NCBI GenBank assembly: GCA_938014215.1
Contig: CALLRW010000028.1
Span: 1 to 6,221, forward strand
Origin: an uncultured Alistipes sp.
Lineage (GTDB): Bacteria; Bacteroidota; Bacteroidia; Bacteroidales; Rikenellaceae
Reading direction: 5' to 3'
DNA length: 6,221 nt
The notes under the pieces were generated by a model. It was not told where the DNA came from, did not search any database, and saw only the letters and a program-made list of their open reading frames with translations. Positions 1-5,946 of this stretch are shown one piece after another. The position numbers and the translations under genes were made by a program. How positions within the stretch are numbered: the first letter of the stretch is position 1; each line of letters starts with the position of its first letter.

Positions 1-146
1 CCATTCCATACGTTGCGCGGGATTACCTCTCGGGACAGGATGCAATGCTTGACAAGTTATTGGAGATTATTCGAAAGCAAAATAATACTCGACATAGTGA
101 ATTGCGCAATTTGACAGAAGAAAACCGAAAATCCTTAAAAGAGTAG
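1..146 (+). CDS. S41-type peptidase, C-terminal fragment (5' end outside window)
   Basis: The reading frame is open from the left edge, with the first full codon at 3 and a TAG stop at 144-146. The visible 47 residues start IPYVARDYLSGQDAMLDKLL, almost identical to the C-terminus of the S41 peptidase at 412-1854. The DNA also matches: only about six of the first 70 bases differ from 1763-1832. After that the two diverge, and this copy has a longer polar tail ending RKSLKE. The gene is therefore very probably a paralogous S41 peptidase in tandem with the next one. The catalytic region is not in the window, so activity cannot be judged. The stop lies 23 bases before the small precursor ORF, close enough for one transcript. 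Confidence 0.8.
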   Translation, partial: IPYVARDYLSGQDAMLDKLLEIIRKQNNTRHSELRNLTEENRKSLKE

Positions 147-169
147 GAACAAACTTAACAGCGCATATT

Positions 170-304
170 ATGAAACGCTTTGAAGAAATCAACAGTTCAA
201 AGGTCGAGCGCCTTTCCCATGCCGAAACAAAATCGGCAAAGGGCGGGGATTTTTGCAGCTCTTGCATGAAAAGAGAACGAAAGGTAAAGATCCGGGTCCG
301 ATGA
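170..304 (+). CDS. putative RiPP precursor peptide, GG-Bacteroidales leader type
   Basis: A 44-codon ORF begins at an ATG, MKRFEEINSSKVERL at the N-terminus, and ends with TGA. The middle reads LSHAETKSAKGG (residues 15-26). This matches the form of leader peptides in the Bacteroidales natural-product precursor family (TIGR04149 type), which typically show a Leu-Ser-x-x-Glu-Met-Lys-x-x-Lys-Gly-Gly stretch cleaved after the double glycine by an export peptidase. The proposed core is DFCSSCMKRERKVKIRVR, 18 residues, with a C-x-x-C pair and a strongly basic end. It lies 23 bases after the upstream peptidase fragment and 107 bases before the next S41 gene. Family membership is inferred by eye. 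Alternatives are a fortuitous small ORF or a decayed precursor. No maturase is visible in the window. Confidence 0.62.
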   Translation: MKRFEEINSSKVERLSHAETKSAKGGDFCSSCMKRERKVKIRVR

Positions 305-356
305 CGAGGGCACATATATCATTTTCGGCCCGAAATAGTAATGTCTAATTGAGCCT

Positions 357-389
357 GTCCAAATCCGAATCGTTAAACAGAATTTGGGC
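357..389 (+). other. hairpin in the leader of the S41 peptidase gene
   Basis: GTCCAAAT (357-364) pairs with ATTTGGGC (382-389), including one G-T wobble and a 17-base loop. The stem can be lengthened to 10 pairs using 355-356 and 390-391. It sits between the small precursor ORF and the S41 start at 412. No T-tract follows, so it is not a standard intrinsic terminator. It could be an RNA-processing or stability element, or chance. Confidence 0.3.
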
Positions 390-411
390 GGACCCCTCAA
401 ACGTTTGTAAT

Positions 412-1854
412 ATGAAATGGTTATTGTGCTTCTTACTGCTATGGATACATCTTGCACAGGCTCAAACACCCGAAAAGAGTCCGAATGTTGAGAGCTTTGA
501 ACAGCGTTCCATCCCTGTAAAAAACAGTGCTTTGGCAATCTTGGACGTCTGGACGCTTCATCCAGACATGTGGACTGAGTTGCCGACCAGTGCGATCCAT
601 CCTACCGTAGATTCGCTGTTGACACCGACCATAAAAGAGAAGTTACTGCAGCAGATCAATGCCCGTCACACCCAATTGGGGAAAGATACACTGTTAACGT
701 CGGATCTGTTTTATATTCTAAAACCCTATATCGATTGGCTACATGAGATCGATCCGCACTATCGAATAGCTGCCAGAATACCGATAGACGGCCGCGTCTA
801 CAAAACAGAACGGAACTTTCTGAAAAAACGACGGGGGCTTGGCTTTAACCTGTTGCAGGTCAAAGATACCTTGATTGTAAATACCTCTGTCAACCCGCTA
901 TTTCGGAAAGGCGATATGATTGTTTCAATCAATGGCATCAAATCGTCTGACTTACTCGAATTCAATTATGATGATCGCTATACTACGCCCGAAATTCTAC
1001 TGCAGAATTACTATTTTCAACATCTACGAAACGATTATACAGTTCAACTGATCCGGGGAAATAAATTACAGACGATCACAACGGCTGGAATGAAATACCA
1101 GAATGTTACCACATCTCTGGCTATCGAGGAGTCAATGGATCGTAATATCCGCATATACGAATCAGCTCAAAGTGGTTATATTGCGCTGCCTAAATTCTCT
1201 CGTTTCTTCAATCCGAGAATAATTAAGGTGCTGCGATCAAAGATTGCCGAATTTAAAGCCAAGAACTGTAAAAATATCATTCTCGATCTGAGATATAACA
1301 CGGGCGGCAGCGGATATATGTTCGACAAACTATTGTCTCTGTTTATCGATCGTCCTACGATTCCCTATTTGAAATCACAGAAACTGAGGATTTCTTCGGA
1401 GACACGAGCCGATTATGACTTTGTCACGGAGGAGATGATGGGACAAACAGTCAGGTTACCGGATAGATATACAGTAAAAACGATTGAGCTAGACCCTGCA
1501 TGGTATATAGGCGACGATATGCATATCTACATTTTAATAAACAGAAATACGGCATCCATCGCAGCCTCACTTTGTAATATATTGCAGTACAACGGTTCCG
1601 CATCATTGGTTGGAGAACCGCTTTGCCGTAATGCCCTTCGTTATGGAGAAACTGTGACTGGAAAGGCCTGGTTCTCCTCCTTGTTATATGAGGTTTCCGT
1701 CTCGACGATGGAATACGATGAACATACCCGAGCAGTCAAAGGGGTGCTGATGCCGGACATTGCCATCCCATACGTTGCGCGGGATTATCTCTCGGGACGG
1801 GATGCAATGCTTGACAAGTTACTGGAAATCATTAAATGTGATATAAAGAGTTAA
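412..1854 (+). CDS. secreted S41-family peptidase (tail-specific/tricorn-like protease)
   Basis: A 480-residue protein. ATG at 412 is chosen over an in-frame TTG at 349 because it opens a classical signal peptide, MKWLLCFLLLWIHLAQA, with cleavage likely before Gln18. A PDZ-like region lies at about residues 135-220 (RGLGFNLLQ, then KGDMIVSINGIK). The S41 catalytic core follows: LPKFSRF near 259, ILDLRYNTGGS at 290-300, and NTASIAAS with the presumed nucleophile Ser382. EPLCRNALRYGE at about 402-413 occupies the place where Bacteroidetes S41 proteins usually have a Gly-Glu-Pro...Tyr-Gly-Glu segment. S41 enzymes cleave peptides or unfolded proteins in the envelope; the substrate here is unknown. 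A paralogue ends at 146 and a possible GG-leader peptide lies between them, so a role linked to that peptide is a context inference. No promoter box was recognised upstream. Confidence 0.88.
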   Translation: MKWLLCFLLLWIHLAQAQTPEKSPNVESFEQRSIPVKNSALAILDVWTLHPDMWTELPTSAIHPTVDSLLTPTIKEKLLQQINARHTQLGKDTLLTSDLFYILKPYIDWLHEIDPHYRIAARIPIDGRVYKTERNFLKKRRGLGFNLLQVKDTLIVNTSVNPLFRKGDMIVSINGIKSSDLLEFNYDDRYTTPEILLQNYYFQHLRNDYTVQLIRGNKLQTITTAGMKYQNVTTSLAIEESMDRNIRIYESAQSGYIALPKFSRFFNPRIIKVLRSKIAEFKAKNCKNIILDLRYNTGGSGYMFDKLLSLFIDRPTIPYLKSQKLRISSETRADYDFVTEEMMGQTVRLPDRYTVKTIELDPAWYIGDDMHIYILINRNTASIAASLCNILQYNGSASLVGEPLCRNALRYGETVTGKAWFSSLLYEVSVSTMEYDEHTRAVKGVLMPDIAIPYVARDYLSGRDAMLDKLLEIIKCDIKS

Positions 1855-2144
1855 TGACTTATGACTCATTTGGAATTATCTTATTTCAATTTTTGGGTCG
1901 AGACAATAATTTAATTACGTCGGAGGATTCGTTGTATGAGGGTCACCAGTCACGTCAGATATAATGACATTTTTTGAAAGATAGACAATCTGAGAACGAT
2001 ATTATAATCAAACCATTCTGATTGCAAAACCTCTGTATAAACTCACATGATTTACAATGACAAGAATTGCATGTGAAATTACAAGATTACAAGCTACGAG
2101 ATTTTTTTGGGGGGGGTATCTTCCGATATAACAACATTTCTGAT
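1855..2144. other. AT-rich intergenic region between the S41 gene and the lipoprotein gene
   Basis: About 290 bases with no convincing gene. Small ORFs starting at 1861 (17 codons) and 2058 (24 codons) show no recognisable leader or domain. I found no exact TAnnTTTG promoter box and no intrinsic terminator. The clearest structure is a run of seven T followed by eight G at 2102-2116, listed separately. Confidence 0.5.
2102..2116 (+). repeat. homopolymer tract T7-G8 upstream of the lipoprotein gene
   Basis: Seven T (2102-2108) are followed directly by eight G (2109-2116), ending 28 bases before the chosen ATG at 2145. Long G runs are prone to slippage during replication. Here the tract would lie in the 5' untranslated region, or within an N-terminal extension if the in-frame TTG at 2067 were used. 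Confidence 0.7.
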
Positions 2145-3335
2145 ATGAAGATGAATTATTTATGGGGTATTGTTACCCTGATGCTGGTGGTTTCCTGCAC
2201 ATCGCCGAATCAAAACCAGTTTCGATTGGAGGCCCAGATTGCTGAAGCTAGGCCTGCGGAACTCGTCTTGCTTACCTACCCGGTCTATCGGGAAGGTGCC
2301 TGGTATAAACATATGGATTCAGTCCGCGTGGTCGACGGAAAGATCCGCTTCGAAGGGGAAATCCCGGGAATTACTCCCGCATATCTCTCCTTCGAAAATA
2401 TGGATGAAGTTGAGTTATATCTTGTTCCAGACAAGATGCATCTGCGAATGAACCGGTCGCATCCCTATGATTTTACCGGCTTGGAAGGCTCCCTGATGAA
2501 GGAGATCGGGGATTATCGGACGCAACTCGGAGCCGTTCCTCGGCAGAAATATGAGAAAAATCGCCGGGCGGTGGATCTAAACGGGCAATGGGCAGAGGCT
2601 TCTTCTGAAGATCGGGATTCTCTGTGGGGCCAATTTCTGCAGGCCGTTCAAGAGTTCAAATTGGAACAGGCCGTAGAGGATTCGCTTCGTATGGCATTTG
2701 TTGCGCGACATCCGGATTATGCGATTGCCCCTCATCTGCTGTATCTCTCAACACGGGTAAACCGGCACGAGCCACAAGAACTCAAAGCCCTGTATGACCG
2801 GATTCCGACGACTGACGAGAACCGGATCATGCGGGAGCTGGCCGGAATTCAACTTGCTTTCGTCATGGGAGACAGTGGATTCGAGGTCGGAATGCATGGC
2901 TATGATTTCACCCGCACCGACGCATCCGGAAACCTTGTCCGCCTTTCCGATTATGAGGGAAAATCGGTCGTGCTGCTCGATTTCTGGGCCTCGTGGTGCG
3001 GGCCGTGTCTGAAGGCGGCCCCCGCGATCCGCGAGGCGGCCCGGAAATATGCCGACAGAGGGCTGCAGGTCATCGGGCTCTCGGTGGATGACGATCCGCA
3101 GGCCTGGCGGGAAGCCCTCACGGAGCACGGTCTGGACTATTGTCCGCAGGTGCTGAGTTGCGAATCAGTCAATAGTGACGCGCTCTATTTCCCCGAGCAG
3201 GCCGATTTGGCGGATTTGTATCAAGTAACGCAGATTCCGTGTCTGATCCTGATCGATCGAGATAGCCGTATTGCCGCCCGCTGGCAGCGGATCACTCCGA
3301 CGGAGGAGGCTCAACTGGAGGAAATGTTAAATTAG
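2145..3335 (+). CDS. TlpA-like thiol-disulfide oxidoreductase lipoprotein with DUF4369-type N-terminal domain
   Basis: A 396-residue envelope protein. The ATG at 2145 is preferred to the in-frame TTG at 2067 because it opens a lipoprotein signal, MKMNYLWGIVTLMLVVSC, with lipobox VVSC and lipidated Cys18. A second ATG at 2151 would also serve. Residues about 26-125 (a beta-rich stretch with VDGKIRFEGEIPG) resemble the DUF4369 domain that often precedes AhpC/TSA/TlpA domains in Bacteroidetes. A helical linker follows. The thioredoxin fold starts near 250 (FTRTDASGNLVRLSDYEGK), with redox motif WASWCGPC (Cys285 and Cys288) and cis-proline Pro365 in TQIPCLILID. Such proteins reduce or exchange disulfides in the periplasm. 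Extra cysteines at 333, 339 and 366 are noteworthy. It follows the peptidase and precursor genes on the same strand after about 290 bases, so co-transcription is uncertain. Confidence 0.88.
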   Translation: MKMNYLWGIVTLMLVVSCTSPNQNQFRLEAQIAEARPAELVLLTYPVYREGAWYKHMDSVRVVDGKIRFEGEIPGITPAYLSFENMDEVELYLVPDKMHLRMNRSHPYDFTGLEGSLMKEIGDYRTQLGAVPRQKYEKNRRAVDLNGQWAEASSEDRDSLWGQFLQAVQEFKLEQAVEDSLRMAFVARHPDYAIAPHLLYLSTRVNRHEPQELKALYDRIPTTDENRIMRELAGIQLAFVMGDSGFEVGMHGYDFTRTDASGNLVRLSDYEGKSVVLLDFWASWCGPCLKAAPAIREAARKYADRGLQVIGLSVDDDPQAWREALTEHGLDYCPQVLSCESVNSDALYFPEQADLADLYQVTQIPCLILIDRDSRIAARWQRITPTEEAQLEEMLN

Positions 3336-3593
3336 GCACTTACAGTCAGGTCGCCAGACAGGAACATTTCACCGTGAGGACTCCCGAACGAATCTGAGGC
3401 AAACCCCGTCGAGGGTCCTGCGGCAAGGTATGACGGTCGTTTTCTTGCAGGAAACGTATTGGACTGCCATGTCATCAAATTTTCCGCAGATTGGCGAATT
3501 TCCTAACGCTGCGAGCGGCCGGCGGATTGAAAAATATTGTTTCGATTCGCAGCCTATCAACCAAGAGGAGTGACGATCGCCGACCAGCCCCCA

Positions 3594-4085
3594 TCAAAAA
3601 CAGCACACCGGCTTGCGCCCCAGTTCCAACTCGCAGAGGACGCTGAGCGAACTGGGGCAACCGTCTGTGCGGAGGGCGTAGACACTCTCCTCGGCCATCG
3701 AAGCGATGGTGCAGTTGCGGGTCTGGGCGGTCTGCCAACCGGTCCGGCGGGCGTTGCGAACGGCAAAGATCAGGATGCGCTGCTCGGCCAGGGCCTCTTC
3801 GACAGCAGGCGGGTACCGGCGGTAGAGGGCGCGCCCCAGAGCCCAGATCACCGGGTGACGGGCTTTCAGCAGGAGTTCAAAGACGGATTTTTCGAGTGGG
3901 GATTGGAAGCCGCTGATTACGACGCGATCGGTTGCGCAACACGCTTCGGCCCAGCGCAAGGCCTGTTCCTCGACGGCCGGCGAGACGACGCACGAGGCGA
4001 AGAAGGCGACCTTCCGACGGTCGAGCAGGGCGAGGTTTCCGGTGTAATCGTAATCGAAAGCCATAAAAAACGTGGGTTGCCGCAT
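3594..4085 (-). CDS. DprA/Smf-like Rossmann-fold protein, short form
   Basis: A 163-residue protein read from ATG at 4085; an in-frame GTG at 4100 and ATG at 4064 are alternatives. The pattern follows the DNA-processing DprA/Smf fold: strand KVAFFASCVVSP (25-36) in place of the usual GSR motif, VVISGFQSPLEKSVFELLL (55-73) where DprA has SGlA.GiD, HPVIWALGRALYRRYPP (77-93), ILIFAV (104-109), and TRNCTIASMAE (122-132) where DprA has FxxRNriIaglS. DprA proteins bind single-stranded DNA and load RecA during transformation. This protein lacks the N-terminal SAM-like and C-terminal winged-helix regions of full-length DprA, and the Gly-rich signature is altered, so a nucleotide-binding or other DNA-related role is equally possible. 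It stands alone on its strand and is GC-rich (41 of 60 bases at 3721-3780). Confidence 0.68.
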   Translation of the reverse strand: MRQPTFFMAFDYDYTGNLALLDRRKVAFFASCVVSPAVEEQALRWAEACCATDRVVISGFQSPLEKSVFELLLKARHPVIWALGRALYRRYPPAVEEALAEQRILIFAVRNARRTGWQTAQTRNCTIASMAEESVYALRTDGCPSSLSVLCELELGRKPVCCF

Positions 4086-4465
4086 TGACTTACCCCACAC
4101 TCAGGCCTTCGCTGCCCCTCTTGAAATAAGCAACACGGACAGCCCACGCGAAACGTGTATTGCACAAAGCAGGCCATACAGCCGCCGCACAATACGTACG
4201 TTCACGGAGCGTCCTGTTACATTTCTTTCAAGAGATCAAATTTGCGAAGTTTGAGTGTGAAAGAAAACGTAACGAAACGTTCGTAAATATGTCTGGCTCC
4301 GTCCGCAGAGGCACGGAACCATTTACAAAAATAGGAAATTAAATCGGAAAACCGCCAACGTCCGCCGATTTTTTACGGCAAGAGCTTAGGTAATGAGACA
4401 AACGGACGAGAAGAGGCAGCATACAGCTGCATGGCTAATAAAATTTACTTATAAGTGAAATAAAT
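4086..4465. other. non-coding region between the DprA-like gene and the toxin operon
   Basis: About 380 bases lying between the divergent DprA-like gene and the toxin operon. Short ORFs exist on both strands but none shows a domain, signal or plausible start. Visible elements are the minus-strand promoter candidate at 4326-4358; an imperfect hairpin around 4290-4320, where TGG-x-TCCGT faces ACGGA-x-CCA; and a weak stem AAATCGG (4341-4347) with CCGATTT (4365-4371) followed by more T. No tRNA or recognised riboswitch was seen. Confidence 0.5.
4326..4358 (-). promoter_or_regulatory. candidate Bacteroidetes promoter reading toward the DprA-like gene
   Basis: On the minus strand TATTTTTG (4333 down to 4326) fits the -7 consensus TAnnTTTG, and TTGG (4358-4355) gives three of four bases of the -33 TTTG with a 21-base spacer. 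Transcription would begin near 4319, leaving a leader of roughly 230 bases before the ATG at 4085. The distance makes the assignment tentative. Confidence 0.4.
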
Positions 4466-4489
4466 TGCAAATAATGCATTATATTTGCA
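4466..4489. promoter_or_regulatory. perfect inverted repeat, candidate operator of the toxin-antitoxin-chaperone operon
   Basis: TGCAAATA (4466-4473) and TATTTGCA (4482-4489) are exact reverse complements separated by eight bases that contain the palindrome ATGCAT. The right arm covers most of the -7 promoter box. HTH antitoxins of HigA type usually repress their own promoter by binding such palindromes, so this is the expected place for the product of the second gene to bind. Binding itself is inferred. Confidence 0.6.
4480..4487 (+). promoter_or_regulatory. -7 promoter element of the toxin operon
   Basis: TATATTTG matches the Bacteroidetes -7 consensus TAnnTTTG exactly. No clear TTTG lies at the -33 position. 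Transcription would start about 4492-4494, giving a very short leader before the ATG at 4505. Confidence 0.6.
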
Positions 4490-4504
4490 GAACAACTTTT
4501 GAAA

Positions 4505-5005
4505 ATGAATTTTACCATTGTCGAAATACCGGAGTTGTCTGGAGAGAAATGTCAAATCTTCTCTATTCGATTTGATGAAGATGACGACACAATATATGAA
4601 AAATTCTCTGCCACATTTTACGATGAATATCAGGATGAAGTCCAAGATATATATGATCGTCTATTATTCATTGGCAAAGAAGGTGGAGCCCGAAGAGACT
4701 TCTTTAAACGGAATGAAGGAAAACCGGGAGATGGAGTTTGCGCATTATATGATAACCCAGACCACAAATTAAGATTATATTGCATTGTTTTTGGAACCGT
4801 AGCCATAATCTTAGGTGGAGGAGGCCCTAAACCCGAAGGTGTAAGAGCGTGGCAAGATAATCCAAATCTAAAAGCGAATGCCGAATTAATGATAAGGATA
4901 TCACAAAGAATCACAAAAGCCATACATAATAAAGAGATTCAAGTAACAGACAAGGGATTATCCGGAGATTTAAGGATAATTGATGATAATAATGATGATG
5001 AATAA
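4505..5005 (+). CDS. RelE/HigB-like toxin of a putative toxin-antitoxin-chaperone system
   Basis: A 166-residue protein starting at ATG 4505; an in-frame TTG at 4499 is less likely. The centre resembles the RelE/ParE/HigB fold: DRLLFIGKEGGARRDFFKRN (51-70), then KLRLYCIVFGTVAIILGGGGP (88-108), the usual arrangement of a basic Arg/Lys-rich stretch followed by a R-L-Y-hydrophobic strand pair. A helix with SQRITKAI (133-140) and an acidic tail DDNNDDE follow. Toxins of this group are mostly ribosome-dependent mRNA nucleases. At 166 residues it is longer than typical HigB or RelE proteins (about 90-120), with an acidic N-terminal part (FDEDDDTIYEKF, 23-34). Its end overlaps the antitoxin start. 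The assignment rests on motif pattern plus the HTH gene next to it; catalytic residues are not established. Confidence 0.7.
   Translation: MNFTIVEIPELSGEKCQIFSIRFDEDDDTIYEKFSATFYDEYQDEVQDIYDRLLFIGKEGGARRDFFKRNEGKPGDGVCALYDNPDHKLRLYCIVFGTVAIILGGGGPKPEGVRAWQDNPNLKANAELMIRISQRITKAIHNKEIQVTDKGLSGDLRIIDDNNDDE
4972..4976 (+). promoter_or_regulatory. ribosome binding site deciding the antitoxin start
   Basis: AAGGA lies inside the toxin reading frame, six bases before ATG 4983 and 15 before ATG 4992. The spacing favours 4983 among the four in-frame ATG codons at 4983, 4992, 4995 and 4998. A Shine-Dalgarno site is unusual in this group, so it may reflect re-initiation at the overlap. Confidence 0.4.
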
Positions 5006-5432
5006 TAAAAAAGAGAACATCTTACAACAACTTAATAAAGGGAGTAAGGTGAATTACGAAAAGGTTGCTTCGCGTATGAGGCTGGCAATCAAGATAGCTG
5101 ATGCCATAGAGTCTGCAGGTATATCCAAAAAGGAACTTGCAGCAAAATTAGGCAAGCAACCGTCGGAGATTAGCAAATGGCTGAGTGGAACTCATAATTT
5201 CACACATGATACATTATTCGAAATATCTCAAGTTCTTAATATCAATTTAATTGAAACAAGCGGAACAAAAGAGCTATGTTCTGTCCCCATAGTTTCTGAA
5301 GACTATGGCTCTATTGCAACAAAAAGGATTCTGCTGAAAAATAAAGCTATTACAAGCAGGATATCTTCTAAAGATAGCTATTGGAAATCCATCTCTACAA
5401 CCAATATACCAGTGGAATTTGCATATATATAG
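4983..5432 (+). CDS. XRE-family HigA-like antitoxin with C-terminal tail (candidate chaperone addiction domain)
   Basis: A 149-residue protein. Residues about 36-90 form a five-helix XRE/Cro-type DNA-binding domain: IKIADAIESAGISKKELAAK, then the recognition helix around QPSEISKWLSG (59-69), then FTHDTLFEISQVLNINLIE. The N-terminus is Met-rich (MIIMMMNN) and overlaps the toxin gene by 23 bases from this start. Residues 92-149 form a tail with no obvious domain, ending DSYWKSISTTNIPVEFAYI. In HigBA-SecB systems such as Rv1955-Rv1956-Rv1957 of Mycobacterium tuberculosis, a C-terminal antitoxin extension makes the protein unstable until its SecB-like partner binds it. The same role is inferred here from the tail and the following gene. 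It probably neutralises the toxin and represses the operon through the inverted repeat at 4466-4489. Confidence 0.82.
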   Translation: MIIMMMNNKKENILQQLNKGSKVNYEKVASRMRLAIKIADAIESAGISKKELAAKLGKQPSEISKWLSGTHNFTHDTLFEISQVLNINLIETSGTKELCSVPIVSEDYGSIATKRILLKNKAITSRISSKDSYWKSISTTNIPVEFAYI

Positions 5433-5439
5433 TAACGTC

Positions 5440-5889
5440 ATGAATACTGATAACAGAGCCATACAATTCAGATTGGATCGCATTGAGGAACTAACATATA
5501 GTATCTCAGGAAACTCTGCTGAGATAATCAACCAAGATAATCTTGGAGTTCAATTCTTGGTACAAACATTTCTGAATAAAGAGGCAAAGTTGGTCAAATT
5601 AAAGGTCGGAGCAAAATACAATCTGGCAGAAACAACAATTCTAAACCTTGAACTTTTATTCGTATTCAATATTGATAATATGGAGAGATTTGTCAATATT
5701 GATACAGAAAATAAGCAATTGAAATTTAATGCCGATCTTATTCCGACATTTATTAATGTTGCAATTGGTGGCATGCGTGGCGTTTTGTTTGAAAAGACAA
5801 AAGGTACAGTATTCGCAAAATACCCATTGCCTCTGGTTGATTTGCAAGAACTCACAAAGCATAATACATTCCATGTAGAAATGTCATAA
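5440..5889 (+). CDS. SecB-like chaperone of the toxin-antitoxin-chaperone operon
   Basis: A 149-residue protein, near the 155 of E. coli SecB, starting at ATG 5440 seven bases after the antitoxin stop. The pattern fits the SecB fold: an N-terminal strand AIQFRLDRIEELTYSI (7-22), long alternating strands around LVQTFLNKEAKLVKLKVGAK (40-59) and TILNLELLFVFNID (66-79), then a helix and loop FINVAIGGMRGVLFEKTKGT (104-123). KYPLPLVDLQEL (127-138) corresponds to the SecB segment with lP.lLpPvdF..ly. SecB proteins form tetramers that hold unfolded clients. Within TAC operons the client is the antitoxin. There is no signal peptide, so it is cytosolic. Sequence identity to SecB is clearly low, and the call depends partly on operon position. 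The alternative is an unrelated Bacteroidetes protein of unknown function. Confidence 0.7.
   Translation: MNTDNRAIQFRLDRIEELTYSISGNSAEIINQDNLGVQFLVQTFLNKEAKLVKLKVGAKYNLAETTILNLELLFVFNIDNMERFVNIDTENKQLKFNADLIPTFINVAIGGMRGVLFEKTKGTVFAKYPLPLVDLQELTKHNTFHVEMS
5502..5546 (+). other. two adjacent hairpins at the start of the chaperone gene
   Basis: TATCTCAG (5502-5509) pairs perfectly with CTGAGATA (5519-5526) across a nine-base loop. Six bases later CCAAGA (5532-5537) pairs with TCTTGG (5541-5546) across a three-base loop. Both lie inside codons 21-36 of the chaperone gene. A role in mRNA processing or translation pausing is possible but not shown. Confidence 0.4.
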
Positions 5890-5946
5890 GCATCAAGCAA
5901 TCTCTTTTTCTGGCAGCATAAAGAGAAAATAACTGTTAAATCCAAC

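Noticed and set aside
2058..2132. A 24-codon ORF before the lipoprotein, containing a Gly-Gly pair, considered as a second precursor.
   Set aside because: The glycines come from the G8 tract and no leader motif precedes them.
3369..3560. A 63-codon minus-strand open frame downstream of the DprA-like gene.
   Set aside because: No recognisable domain or start signal, and its composition is unlike a conserved protein. The 3336-3593 gap is treated as non-coding.
3537..4088. A 183-codon plus-strand frame across the DprA-like gene.
   Set aside because: It is antisense to a gene with a clear fold pattern and is typical of long shadow frames in GC-rich DNA.
3917..4192. A cysteine-rich minus-strand frame (MCGGCMACF...) starting upstream of the DprA-like gene.
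   Set aside because: It runs into the DprA-like gene in another frame and needs a TTG start. The cysteine pattern ends where the overlap begins, so chance is more likely.
4630..4923. A 97-codon minus-strand frame opposite the toxin gene.
   Set aside because: Antisense shadow of the toxin; its prolines and glycines mirror the GGGGPKP segment.
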